The notes beneath the pieces are model-generated. The model was not told the origin of the DNA and made no database searches. It saw only the letters and a list, made by a program, of their open reading frames with translations. 63,936 bases of DNA. It comes from an uncultured Clostridia bacterium. GTDB lineage: Bacteria; Bacillota; Clostridia; Oscillospirales; Ruminococcaceae. Location of the stretch: assembly GCA_945873955.1 (NCBI GenBank), contig CAMCFA010000009.1, positions 1 through 63,936 of the forward strand. Direction: 5' to 3'. The position numbers were made by a program, and so were the translations under genes. Below, piece after piece: positions 23,550 through 32,443 of the stretch (within the stretch, counting starts at the first letter, position 1; each line of letters begins with the position of its first letter).

Positions 23550-25277
23550 TTAGTTTCCGCACTCTATGCTTATCTCGTTGAACTTGCCGAGGATATCGTC
23601 CACGACCAGCTTCTGCTTTTCTTCGCCGTCTATGTCCATTACGGCGGTGCCGTTGTGCATCATCACAAGCCGCGAGCCGTACTCCACCGCGAACCGAAGA
23701 TTATGCGTCACCATGAGCGTGGTGAGGTGTTTCTCCTTTACCACCTTTTCGGTGATACGCATGAGGGTCTCCGAGGATTTCGGGTCGAGAGCCGCGGTAT
23801 GCTCGTCAAGTATCAGCAGGTCGATATCCGACATTGTGGCTATAATAAGCGCCAGCGCCTGCCTCTGCCCGCCGGAAAGCGAACCCGCAAGCACGCCCAT
23901 GCGGTTTTCTAGCCCCATGCCGCAGCTTTCAAGCAGCTTCTTGTAGTACTCCTCGCGGCGCTTGTTCACCGCCGGGGAAAGTCCGTAGCTGTGCAGCTTG
24001 TTGTCCGCGAGAGCCATGTTCTCAAGTATCGTAAGGCTGCCGCAGGTGCCCATTTTCGGGTCTTGCAGCACTCTGCCGATACGCTTCGCCCGCTGGAATT
24101 CCTTAGTGAGCGCAACATTCTCTCCGTTGAAGATGACCGCGCCGGAATCCGGCTGAATGCCGCCGCAGATAACGTTCAGCATTGTGGTCTTGCCGCTGCC
24201 GTTGGAGCCTACCACCGAAATGAAATCCCCGTCGTTTATCTCCAGCGTGAACTTGTCAAACAGCTTGTTTTCGTCCACCGTGCCGGGGTTGAACACCTTT
24301 GTGATGTTGCTGAGCGCCAACTTTGCCTTTGAGGTCACGGGGTCGGGCTTTCTGCGCAGCGACTCGATCAGTTTCTTGACCTCACTTCCGCCAAGCACCA
24401 GCGCGATAAGGAATATCAGCGCCTTCATCAGGTTGTTGAAGTCGGTGGGGATACCCAGCGAAAGAACGATCTGGTACGCAGCCTTGTAAACAAGACTGCC
24501 GAGGATCACCATTGTAGTGCCCTTCATGAACTTCACCCGCTTGAACAGGCTGAGTCCGATAATTACCGAAGCAAGACCCAGAACTACCATTCCGACGCCC
24601 ATCTGCTGGTCGGCAGAGCCTTTGTTCTGCGCGATAACGGAGCCTGCGAGCGCCGCGAAGCCGTTGCCGAGGGCAAGTCCGATAATCTTCATGCTGCCGG
24701 GGTTCTTGCCCAGCATTACGGTGTAGCGGTCGTTTGCGCCGGTCGCCCGGAGCAGAAGTCCGTGCTTTGTTCTGAGGTACAGATCAAGCAGTATCTTGCA
24801 AACCACCACGATTATCAGCGCGATGATCACCGTTCGGATATAGAATCCGCCCTTGCCGCCGACGCTCTCCGGGATAAACGACGCCAGCCCGGAATTGAAG
24901 ATAGTGTTCTTAGTGAAGAACGAGGCGACCGCCATTCCCCCGGTGCCGGCTTTCAGTATCACAAGGTTCACCGACAGCATTGCGGTATACATGATGATAC
25001 CGCAGAGCAGCGGAGTTATGCGGAGTTTTACATGCATAAGCCCGGTGAGTACTCCCGCCGCCATGCCTGCCGCGAATGAAATGAGCAGGCACAGCCACGG
25101 ATCCACGCCTTGAATTATCAGCACGCCGCTCAGCACTGCGCCGAGAGGGAATGTTCCGTCGACCGACAGATCCGGGAAATCCAGTATGCTGTATGTGATG
25201 TACATTCCCATTGCAAGGAGCGCATACATCAGCCCCTCGTTGAGAATATCTAAAAGTATCTTAATAACAATGGTCAT
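23550..25277 (-). CDS. Fused ABC permease-ATPase of a tryptophan importer (TrpY-TrpZ fusion)
   Basis: One 575-residue chain joins two usual subunits. Residues 1-300 form a LivH-like permease with 8-9 membrane segments (LMYALLAMGMYITYSI, DLSVDGTFPLGAVLSG). Residues from about 320 form an ATPase with Walker A GSNGSGKTT, signature LSGGQRQALAL, Walker B LLILDEHTAALDP and switch His in VTHNLRF. The pair matches the TrpXYZ/YtrX-type importer, where permease and ATPase are normally separate. It is 44 bp downstream of the substrate-binding protein gene. The tryptophan assignment rests on the upstream T-box, whose specifier reads UGG. I see no frameshift; the linker is continuous. Confidence 0.88.
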   Translation of the reverse strand: MTIVIKILLDILNEGLMYALLAMGMYITYSILDFPDLSVDGTFPLGAVLSGVLIIQGVDPWLCLLISFAAGMAAGVLTGLMHVKLRITPLLCGIIMYTAMLSVNLVILKAGTGGMAVASFFTKNTIFNSGLASFIPESVGGKGGFYIRTVIIALIIVVVCKILLDLYLRTKHGLLLRATGANDRYTVMLGKNPGSMKIIGLALGNGFAALAGSVIAQNKGSADQQMGVGMVVLGLASVIIGLSLFKRVKFMKGTTMVILGSLVYKAAYQIVLSLGIPTDFNNLMKALIFLIALVLGGSEVKKLIESLRRKPDPVTSKAKLALSNITKVFNPGTVDENKLFDKFTLEINDGDFISVVGSNGSGKTTMLNVICGGIQPDSGAVIFNGENVALTKEFQRAKRIGRVLQDPKMGTCGSLTILENMALADNKLHSYGLSPAVNKRREEYYKKLLESCGMGLENRMGVLAGSLSGGQRQALALIIATMSDIDLLILDEHTAALDPKSSETLMRITEKVVKEKHLTTLMVTHNLRFAVEYGSRLVMMHNGTAVMDIDGEEKQKLVVDDILGKFNEISIECGN

Positions 25278-25321
25278 ATCTGTGCCTTTCCTAAACCGTC
25301 AGCCGCCGGGGGTTGAATGAT

Positions 25322-26356
25322 TTATGCTGCTTCTGCTGTGCCGGAGTTGGTAGTTACCTTTTCAGCGTTCTCAAAGCTGTCGGGGATAGCGAAGCCGAAC
25401 TGCTCCATGACCTCGGTGTTAATTACCGGTGTGCCGTCAGAGATAGTGCCTACTGCCATAGTCTTGGGGTCTGTGCCGCTCAGCACCTTAACACCCATTT
25501 CAGCAGTTACCTTGCCAAGAGCAACGTAGTCAATGCTGATAGAAGCAATACAGCCGTTCTTTACCTGCTCGATCTCAGAGCCGTAAACCGGAATGCCGGC
25601 AGCGTTCGCCTTTTCAAGCACGATAGAGAGGTTGTTTACAACGTTGTTGTCGGTGAAGTTGTTTATGCAGTCTACCTGCGAAGCCAGCGTAGAAGCAGCC
25701 TGCGGGATATCAGCAGCGCCGGAAACGCCCTGCTCAACTACCTCTAAGCCTCTTGCGGAGCATACTTCCTTGAGGGTCTTGAGCTGGGACAGAGAGTTAG
25801 CCTCGGTGGTGGTGTAGAGAACGCCGATCTTCTTTACCTCCGGCTGGATAGCCTGAATGAGATCTACCTGCGCGTCAAGGTCAAGAACATCGGACGTGCC
25901 GTTGCAGTTCTCGCTGCCTGCTTCAAGGCTCTCGGTAAGACCTGCGGCTACCGGGTCGGATACTGCGCAGAATATTACCGGGATATCGGACTTGCTTGCC
26001 GCGGAATAAGCGGAAAGAGCCGCCGGTGTTGCGATAGCGTAGATCACGTCGTAGCCCTTAGATACGAAGTTCGCCGCGATAGTATCGCAGGTAGCGCTGT
26101 CGCCTGCGCCGTTCTGAAGGTCGATAGAAACGCCGTCCTCGCCGTAAGCCTCTACCAGACCCTCTCTGATGCCCTCGTAGCAGTTGTCCAGCGACGGGTG
26201 AGCCGCAAACTGGACCACGCCTACCTGTACCTTATCGCCTGTGCTGCCGGAATTGTCAGCGGTGCTGCCGGACTCTGTGCTGTTTGAGCAGCCGGTGAGC
26301 GCCATTGTGAGCGCCATTCCCGCCGCTAGGATCTTTGCCAGTCTTGATGTCTTCAT
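25322..26356 (-). CDS. ABC substrate-binding lipoprotein (TrpX-like, DUF534/PF04392)
   Basis: A 344-residue lipoprotein: MKTSRLAKILAAG, hydrophobic core, LTGC lipobox, then a Ser/Thr/Gly linker. The mature protein is a type-1 periplasmic-binding fold of the ABC_sub_bind family (VGVVQFAAHPSLDNCYEGI, IDLQNGAGDSATCDTIA, DVIYAIATPAALSA, GVLYTTTEANSLSQ). TrpX proteins of this family are often T-box controlled in Firmicutes. The start at 26356 was chosen over an upstream frame beginning at 26425, because AATGGAGGAG precedes it and the longer frame would start inside the T-box terminator. It delivers ligand to the fused permease-ATPase. Confidence 0.9.
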   Translation of the reverse strand: MKTSRLAKILAAGMALTMALTGCSNSTESGSTADNSGSTGDKVQVGVVQFAAHPSLDNCYEGIREGLVEAYGEDGVSIDLQNGAGDSATCDTIAANFVSKGYDVIYAIATPAALSAYSAASKSDIPVIFCAVSDPVAAGLTESLEAGSENCNGTSDVLDLDAQVDLIQAIQPEVKKIGVLYTTTEANSLSQLKTLKEVCSARGLEVVEQGVSGAADIPQAASTLASQVDCINNFTDNNVVNNLSIVLEKANAAGIPVYGSEIEQVKNGCIASISIDYVALGKVTAEMGVKVLSGTDPKTMAVGTISDGTPVINTEVMEQFGFAIPDSFENAEKVTTNSGTAEAA

Positions 26357-26392
26357 AATGTTTCTCCTCCATTTTGTCCGGGGTATCGGGGC

Positions 26393-26668
26393 AATAAAAA
26401 AATCCTGTCCCTTTTCATGGGACAAGACTTACTCCTGCGATACCACCCAAATTCGCCCTTTCGGACGCTCTCAGAAAGCGCACTGCCTTTCGGCAAAACG
26501 CACCCGCTGTAACGTGCGGAAACGTCGCCCCTACTGCGGTAAAACCGGTTCAGTTTGCCCTCGCAGACCCATTCATGAATGTATACGCACCGTGCTCGCA
26601 CCATTGCACGGCTCTCTGGAGCGCATTGGCAGACATTACTATTCCTGCTCACAGGTTTATTTATGTAC
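26393..26668 (-). promoter_or_regulatory. T-box riboswitch, predicted tryptophan (UGG specifier)
   Basis: The minus-strand leader carries a Stem I with AGTAATG and AGAGAG elements and a specifier region GAATGGGTC, giving UGG (Trp). The conserved T-box GGGTGGTATCGCAGG (26434-26448) pairs with uncharged tRNA. A terminator hairpin TGTCCC..GGGACA with a run of seven T (26395-26425) sits 40 bp before trpX. Low charged tRNA-Trp should therefore switch on the importer. Confidence 0.92.
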
Positions 26669-26674
26669 GTTACT

Positions 26675-26703
26675 ATTCTATCACACATTTTCCGCTTTGT
26701 CAA
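26675..26703 (-). promoter_or_regulatory. Promoter of the T-box/trp-importer operon
   Basis: On the minus strand a perfect TTGACA (26698-26703) and TAGAAT (26675-26680) are 17 bp apart, just upstream of T-box Stem I. Confidence 0.85.
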
Positions 26704-26739
26704 GGGGTAATTTTCACTATGACGCGATTTTTTGAGCAG

Positions 26740-26768
26740 AAAAGGGCGGACTTGTGATAAGTCCGCCC
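26740..26768 (-). terminator. Terminator of the sigma/anti-sigma operon
   Basis: GGGCGGACTT / AAGTCCGCCC is a 10-bp stem with an ATCAC loop followed by TTTTCTG on the minus strand, 8 bp after the anti-sigma stop. Confidence 0.85.
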
Positions 26769-26775
26769 CGGTAAA

Positions 26776-29700
26776 TTATTCGGTTCTGTCCAAAAGATAA
26801 ACCTGCCCCAGTACGTCAGAGAATTCCTCAAGAGAAACGTTCTCCGTCGTCACGGTGTAGAACGTCCCCGTCGCGCTGTCGCTGAATATGCCGAAGCATA
26901 TCTCCTTGCCATACGCGAGCGTTCCCGCAGATACCACCGGGTGACACAGCGTTATATCCCGCTGGTAGCTGCTCATAATGCAGACGTCCGGTTCAAGCCT
27001 GCCCACGCCGTACTGCTCGCCGTAGGCGTACATTGAAGCGCCGTTTTCGATAACGTTCAGCCTTACCGACTTATCGCCGCTTCGGTAGGTCACCGCTTCG
27101 CTGGTGTAGCCCTCGTTTGTGGCACAGCTTCGGCGGGTGACTGTTTCTGGCTGAAACGGCAGCTCAACGGTTATGCTGTTTTCTTCAAGGAAACGCTGCG
27201 CTTCGGCGGCGGTGGTTTCCTGCTCGCCGCTGTCGCTGTCGAATTGCGGCTTACCGTAGAACGAAAGCTCGTTCACGTTGACAACGCCGCAGTCGAATTT
27301 GTGCCATAATGCATAGCCGAACCTTCCATGAAACGGCTGGTTTGAGCCGTCGTATTTACCGATGAATTCCGGGTTTTCCTGCTGATACGCTATTACCGCC
27401 AGAGCGTCTATTGCTTCCTCCGCCGAAAGCCCCTTGCTGTCTATCATGTAGGCTATCCCGGCGGTGCCGTCGGTTTCCGCGTGGAAATACTCGGTTTCGT
27501 TCACCATTCTGCCGCATATCCCGGCCTTGTACGCCATTTCCGGATCCATGTACAGCATGTTGTCCAGCGCTTCCTTTCGGAACATGGTGCATTCGTAGAC
27601 GTAGTAGCCCGGAACCTTATCCATTTTTCTGCCGTCCGGCAGCGGCATTCGCAGCTCGGTGTCGGTGTCCATGTAGCACATTGTGGACATTCCGACCAGA
27701 AGCTCCTTATTGCCGTTGGTGAAATAAATCGCAAGCTCCGCAGGCTCGCCGTTCTCATACCGCGTCACGCCGGACTTCTCCGGGATAAGCGTCCATTCCT
27801 CCGCGAGAACGGACGCGCCCTTTCCGCCCAGCTTTTCCGCCGCTGCAAGAGCCTCATGAGCGGTGGTGAAGTATACTGTGTCCGGGCTGGGTGTGTAGTC
27901 ATGAAGCTCTACGTCCCCCGCCTCATATTGTCCTGTTGCGGTTTCGTAGATAAGATCCGGCAGACCCAGCGCGAATGCTCTTGGGGGATATTCCGCCTCG
28001 CACAGCTTCGCCGGCGAGGGGTCGTTGGTGAACAGCTTCGCCAGCGTTTCAGCGAAGGTCTGAAGCCCGGTGTTGCAGGTCTGGAGTACCACATACCGAC
28101 CGTCGTCTGTCGTAAAGCCCGCAATGTAGTTTTCGTTGCCGCAGAGGACATCACCGGCAAAGTACAGATACCTGTCATTCACCCCCGCAAAACCGTAGGT
28201 CTTTGTCGCGGGAAGCCGTGCGAACAGCCCCGCTATATACCAGTGCGCAATATCCCAGTCGTCAAAGCAGAGAATCTCTAGTTTCTCGTTTTCGTCATCG
28301 GAGGTGCAGGTCAGGTAGTACATCGCGCCTATACGGGTCTTGTCGTTGAAATAGGGTATTTTGTCAGTTATGTAGCGGGCGCTGTCATAAACCGTTTCTC
28401 CCTCACCATCGTCATATACACCCTCGATATAAGCCCGTGAGTCCTCAAACTCCTGCGGGTCGTCGCCGGGGAGCATTTCCCCATTCACGCCATAGCCCTT
28501 GCCGCCATACCCCACGCTGGGTATCTCATCATATTTGGCATAATAGCTTATCTGCTGGGCGCTGAACCGTTCCGGTAGCGCCGCCTGTACGTCTATGCCG
28601 GTGTATTCCTCAATATCCGCAATATTGTATCGGTAATCGGCGGGAATGTCGTCCACGGACTCATACTGAACATTAAAAGCATAACCGCCGTTCCATGCCG
28701 GATATTTATTCGCCAGCGCGTTCATTTTCAGCGTTCCCCACTCGGTGTTTACATCTTCCGGGTCCGGGGCTATGGTATTTTCCGTTTCGTCTTCTTCTAT
28801 GTTGTAATTGTTCAAGCCGTCGTCCTTGTAATACCCCACATGGTCTTTAACCATAGCATAGGAAACCGTGCCGATACAGTTTACAAACTGCTCCTGCGTA
28901 ATATTTTTACCGTCAATACGGAAGTATTTCATGCCGAAATCAGTAACGTTATATGCAAACACCGCCGTGAAATACTCGTCATTGCCCACCGTTACAGAAC
29001 CCGCCGCCAGTTGGAACATCTCCGGGTCAATGAACTGCGTCACTGTTCCCATTGTAAAACTACTGCGATACTCTCCCACCGGAGTGAGATATCCGCCCTC
29101 CGGCAGGGTTATCGGATAGAACTCGTCAGGTCTGTCGGACACGCTGAAATTCACCTGTTTCGTGTCGTTCTCGCTGCGGTAGACCATAGCTATGCCGGTG
29201 TCGCTGGTTCGCCCCTCGGACAGCCACAGCTCATCTCCCAGCGGAAGATAAGCCACCATTTCATCAACACGCGCCTGCGCTGCCTCTGCGCCCTCCAGCA
29301 GCTCTATCGCTGCTCTGTCGTCCTCTATTCGCTCTGAGTATTCGTTGTCCATTCCCAGCCTGCGAGACCTTATAAAGGGATATTTCTCGGTCAGATACTG
29401 CCGGAACGTTTCCTCAACGGGATTCATCGGTCGGGAATACTCCTCCGTTGTTTCGGTGAACTTCTGAAAATGCAGGATACCGTTGGCGCAGCGCAGTGAA
29501 TAGTACTCGTCCTCAATGTAGGCTTCATCGGTTTCCGGCTTGGTGACTTCCTCAGTTGCTTCCTCGGAGGATTGCACCTCCGCGGTCGGAGTTTCGTTCT
29601 GCTGGGTCATAGGCTTGCTGTTCAGCCAGAACCCCGCGCCCACAGCGCATACCGCCACCGCTGCCGCCGCTGAGCCTGCGATCAGCGCTGTTTTCAGCGG

Positions 29701-29880
29701 ACTGCGCTTCTTCGGGGTGAGCTTTATCTCCTGCGCCCGGTGGGAGCCGTCGTCCTCGTCGGAGCGCTCCGCGCCGCTCTCCAGCGACATCTGCTCCATG
29801 AGCCGCGCCCTAATGCTGTTCCTGCTTTCCTCGGAGAGCGCCAGCTTTGAATATGCCGATTTGAATGTATTCTTGTTCAT
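26776..29880 (-). CDS. Large membrane-anchored anti-sigma-like protein with huge extracellular part
   Basis: A 1034-residue protein. About 60 cytoplasmic residues begin MNKNTFKSAYSKLALSE and contain helical ESRNSIRARLMEQ, resembling anti-sigma N-termini. One membrane helix follows (about 64-86), then an acidic Thr/Glu linker and roughly 900 extracellular residues rich in Tyr, Asp and Glu. No known domain is recognised in the exterior; DUF4367-like modules (YRSENDTKQVNFSVSD, TYRSGDKSVRLNVIENG) seem to recur. It overlaps the ECF sigma gene by 4 bp, so it probably holds that sigma factor and senses an external signal. It is far larger than ordinary anti-sigma factors (150-400 residues). Confidence 0.7.
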   Translation of the reverse strand: MNKNTFKSAYSKLALSEESRNSIRARLMEQMSLESGAERSDEDDGSHRAQEIKLTPKKRSPLKTALIAGSAAAAVAVCAVGAGFWLNSKPMTQQNETPTAEVQSSEEATEEVTKPETDEAYIEDEYYSLRCANGILHFQKFTETTEEYSRPMNPVEETFRQYLTEKYPFIRSRRLGMDNEYSERIEDDRAAIELLEGAEAAQARVDEMVAYLPLGDELWLSEGRTSDTGIAMVYRSENDTKQVNFSVSDRPDEFYPITLPEGGYLTPVGEYRSSFTMGTVTQFIDPEMFQLAAGSVTVGNDEYFTAVFAYNVTDFGMKYFRIDGKNITQEQFVNCIGTVSYAMVKDHVGYYKDDGLNNYNIEEDETENTIAPDPEDVNTEWGTLKMNALANKYPAWNGGYAFNVQYESVDDIPADYRYNIADIEEYTGIDVQAALPERFSAQQISYYAKYDEIPSVGYGGKGYGVNGEMLPGDDPQEFEDSRAYIEGVYDDGEGETVYDSARYITDKIPYFNDKTRIGAMYYLTCTSDDENEKLEILCFDDWDIAHWYIAGLFARLPATKTYGFAGVNDRYLYFAGDVLCGNENYIAGFTTDDGRYVVLQTCNTGLQTFAETLAKLFTNDPSPAKLCEAEYPPRAFALGLPDLIYETATGQYEAGDVELHDYTPSPDTVYFTTAHEALAAAEKLGGKGASVLAEEWTLIPEKSGVTRYENGEPAELAIYFTNGNKELLVGMSTMCYMDTDTELRMPLPDGRKMDKVPGYYVYECTMFRKEALDNMLYMDPEMAYKAGICGRMVNETEYFHAETDGTAGIAYMIDSKGLSAEEAIDALAVIAYQQENPEFIGKYDGSNQPFHGRFGYALWHKFDCGVVNVNELSFYGKPQFDSDSGEQETTAAEAQRFLEENSITVELPFQPETVTRRSCATNEGYTSEAVTYRSGDKSVRLNVIENGASMYAYGEQYGVGRLEPDVCIMSSYQRDITLCHPVVSAGTLAYGKEICFGIFSDSATGTFYTVTTENVSLEEFSDVLGQVYLLDRTE

Positions 29881-30365
29881 ACCGCGTCCTCCTCTAAACT
29901 GATCTTCAATGCGCTTCTGCCGCGCTCCAGCCGCTTATAGACCGTGTTCTCGCTGATCCCAAGCGTCTGGGCGATCTGCGCTGCGGTCATGTCCTCATAA
30001 TAGAACATATAGACCGTGGTTTTCAGCTTATCCGGCAGCCTCATCACCAAGTCCAGCAGCTCGTATTCGCTGTCGCTCGCCGGGCTGCTGAGGACGCTCT
30101 CCAGCAGCTCGTCCAGCGGAACGCTGCGCTTCACCCTGCCGGACTTCACCACATTCAGCGACTTGTTCTGCGCAGTCCGGATAAGCCACGCCTTCGCGTG
30201 CTCAGTGCTCTCGAAGCTATCCTGCCGTATCAACGCCGTGAACGTGTCCATTACGACGTCCTCGGCTTCCTCGCGGCTTTTCACGATATTGAACGCTATT
30301 CTGTAAACCATGTCCGCGTAGCTGTCAAACAAACCGCCTACGCTTTCCTGAGTTACAAAGATCAT
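29877..30365 (-). CDS. ECF-type RNA polymerase sigma factor
   Basis: A 162-residue sigma-70 family protein with only regions 2 and 4. Region 2 includes LFDSYADMVYRIAFNIVKSREEAEDVVMDTF (in parts) and AKAWLIRTAQNKSLN. Region 4 contains LPDKLKTTVYMFYYEDMTAAQIAQTL and the helix-turn-helix GISENTVYKRLERGR. It is translationally coupled to the membrane anti-sigma-like gene. RBS GGAAAGGTGG precedes the ATG. Its regulon may include the divergent BspA-like gene, but that gene has a housekeeping-type promoter. Confidence 0.92.
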   Translation of the reverse strand: MIFVTQESVGGLFDSYADMVYRIAFNIVKSREEAEDVVMDTFTALIRQDSFESTEHAKAWLIRTAQNKSLNVVKSGRVKRSVPLDELLESVLSSPASDSEYELLDLVMRLPDKLKTTVYMFYYEDMTAAQIAQTLGISENTVYKRLERGRSALKISLEEDAV

Positions 30366-30429
30366 ACAATGACCACCTTTCCGGCAGAGTTCTGCCTGCG
30401 GAATATCCGCTTCTATTAATCAATACAAT

Positions 30430-30461
30430 CCCGCCGGGTAAATTCTGACATATCCGGCGGG
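30430..30461. repeat. Inverted repeat in the sigma/BspA intergenic region
   Basis: CCCGCCGG (30430-30437) and CCGGCGGG (30454-30461) are perfect 8-bp arms around a 16-bp AT-rich loop, 65-96 bp upstream of the sigma start. There is no T tract on either strand, so an operator or leader hairpin is likelier than a terminator. The rest of 30366-30546 shows one more short palindrome (GGCAGA-GT-TCTGCC). Confidence 0.6.
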
Positions 30462-30546
30462 GAATTAAACTGCTCAAAAATACTCCTGCGAAATTATGAA
30501 ATATGTACAATTAATGTTTATCAGAAGAATATTGGCTGAAATACTC

Positions 30547-30575
30547 TTGAAAAAAACGGCAATTTATGCTATAAT
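30547..30575 (+). promoter_or_regulatory. Promoter of the BspA-like gene
   Basis: TTGAAA (30547-30552) and TATAAT (30570-30575) are 17 bp apart, with TGC before the -10. RBS CAGGAGG stands before the ATG at 30623. Confidence 0.8.
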
Positions 30576-30622
30576 TATCGTGTCTGAAAATCTTTCAGTA
30601 AATAATATCAGGAGGTTTTATC

Positions 30623-32443
30623 ATGGTTTTAAAAAAATCCCAGAGGATCGGCAGCTTCCTGCTGTCGCTCGTAATGCTTCTGACGCTGACTTCGGTTTTC
30701 TGCTTTGACAGAGCCTACGCTGTTTCGGACGGCGAATGGACCTACGAAGTAGACTCCCTCGGCGCAAACATCACCAGCTACATAGGCACAAGCAAGTCCA
30801 TCACAGTTCCGGCAAAGGTAGGAGACAAAAGAGTCTACAAGGTTTCCGGACTTTGCAGCAACAACTTCAAGTCCAGCATTACTTCTATCACTTTCTCCAA
30901 TGGCATCACTCACTTAGGAGATTCTCTGTGCAAGGGCTATTCCAGCCTTGAAAGAGTTTCTCTCCCCGACACACTGCTCTCCATTGGCAAGGACGCTTTC
31001 ACAAGCTGCACCTCGTTACTCGCGATCACAGTTCCTACTTCTGTTTCAGAGATAGGCTCCAACGCGTTCAGCGGCTGCACAGCTCTGATGAGCGCCTCCG
31101 TGAATTGCAAGGCAACTGCTATCCCGGCGAAGTTGTTTGCAGGAGATAATAGGCTGAACACTCTGACACTGCCTGCATACATCACTGAGATCGGTGAGAA
31201 TGCCTTTGAAAACTGCTCCTCTCTTACTTCCATTACACTTCCCGATACGGTAAAGACGATCGGAGCAAGCGCATTCAGCAACTGCACAGGCTTATCCAAG
31301 ATCTCGCTTTCCAATGAGCTGAAGTCTATCGGTCAGCTTGCATTCTATAATTGCAGCTCTCTCCAGACAATTTTTATCCCCAACAAGACTAAAACAATAA
31401 ATGATGAAGCATTTTCACAGTGCACATCTCTGAAAACCGTTTATATCAGCCCGTCTGTAAACGTGATCAAATCAAACGTTTTCAACGTCTGCAACTCTCT
31501 TGATAAGGTGGTGTTCGGCGGCGAATATTATAATTTCGGTTCGTTATCCAGCACTTCAATTAGCTCAACCGTATACTATCCGTCAAAATACGCAGATAGC
31601 TGGGCTGATTACTATGGCACAAAGATGAAGTCCTATCAGGCTCCCACCGCCGTATATATCAGCGGCGTAAAGGATATCGCTCCAGGTGCCACGCTCAATC
31701 TTGAGATCTCTGTTGCTCCTACAAACAGCGAATTTGCTGATATTTACAACATTACCAGCTCCAACCCCGCAATAGCTACCGTTTCCAACGACGGCAAGGT
31801 TTTCGCAAGAGCGACCGGAGCGGCAACTATCACTGTTACCACTATAAACGGCGTGTCCAAGTCCGTTACGATCAATGTAACTCCCGCAGCGCCTACCGGT
31901 CTTACAGTTACATCTAAGACCACCACTTCCGCTGAGATCACATGGAAGGCTGTTCTCAACGCGACCGGCTATAACATTTACCGTTCTACCTCAAAAACAG
32001 GCACATATAAGAAGGTAGGCACAACCACAGGCACTACCTTCACCGATAAGGGTCTTACCAAGGGCAAGACCTACTACTACAAGGTAGCAAGCTATGTAAA
32101 CTCCAACGGCACACAGATCCTCTCTCAATACAGTGCGATCAAGTCTGTCAAGGCTGCCGCACCTGCGCCCGCAACGATCTCCGCTAAGAAGTCCAAGGCA
32201 GGCGTAGCAAAGATCACATGGAGCAAATCCACCGGCGCTACCGGATATGAGGTTTACATGGCGAAGTCCTCCACCGGTACCTACTCCAAGATCGCTACTA
32301 TCAGCAAGGCTTCGACCCTCTCCTACACCAAGAGCGGTCTTACCTCCGGCAAGACCTACTACTTCAAGGTTCGCAGCTACACAACTGTGAACGGCAAGAA
32401 GATATACAGCGATTACACAAAGGTCGTTAAGGTCAAGGTATAA
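30623..32443 (+). CDS. BspA-like leucine-rich-repeat surface protein with Big and FN3 domains
   Basis: A 606-residue secreted protein. The signal peptide (about 1-34) ends near DRAYA. Residues 50-325 hold about ten LRR_5/BspA repeats of roughly 23 residues (for example LPDTLLSIGKDAFTSCTSL). A bacterial Ig-like domain (about 345-425) and two fibronectin type III domains (about 430-515 and 520-606) follow. Such proteins mediate adhesion to host or particle surfaces. No anchor motif or C-terminal helix is seen, so it is either secreted or held non-covalently. The natural TAA stop coincides with the target site of the second palindromic element, which duplicates it. Confidence 0.9.
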   Translation: MVLKKSQRIGSFLLSLVMLLTLTSVFCFDRAYAVSDGEWTYEVDSLGANITSYIGTSKSITVPAKVGDKRVYKVSGLCSNNFKSSITSITFSNGITHLGDSLCKGYSSLERVSLPDTLLSIGKDAFTSCTSLLAITVPTSVSEIGSNAFSGCTALMSASVNCKATAIPAKLFAGDNRLNTLTLPAYITEIGENAFENCSSLTSITLPDTVKTIGASAFSNCTGLSKISLSNELKSIGQLAFYNCSSLQTIFIPNKTKTINDEAFSQCTSLKTVYISPSVNVIKSNVFNVCNSLDKVVFGGEYYNFGSLSSTSISSTVYYPSKYADSWADYYGTKMKSYQAPTAVYISGVKDIAPGATLNLEISVAPTNSEFADIYNITSSNPAIATVSNDGKVFARATGAATITVTTINGVSKSVTINVTPAAPTGLTVTSKTTTSAEITWKAVLNATGYNIYRSTSKTGTYKKVGTTTGTTFTDKGLTKGKTYYYKVASYVNSNGTQILSQYSAIKSVKAAAPAPATISAKKSKAGVAKITWSKSTGATGYEVYMAKSSTGTYSKIATISKASTLSYTKSGLTSGKTYYFKVRSYTTVNGKKIYSDYTKVVKVKV

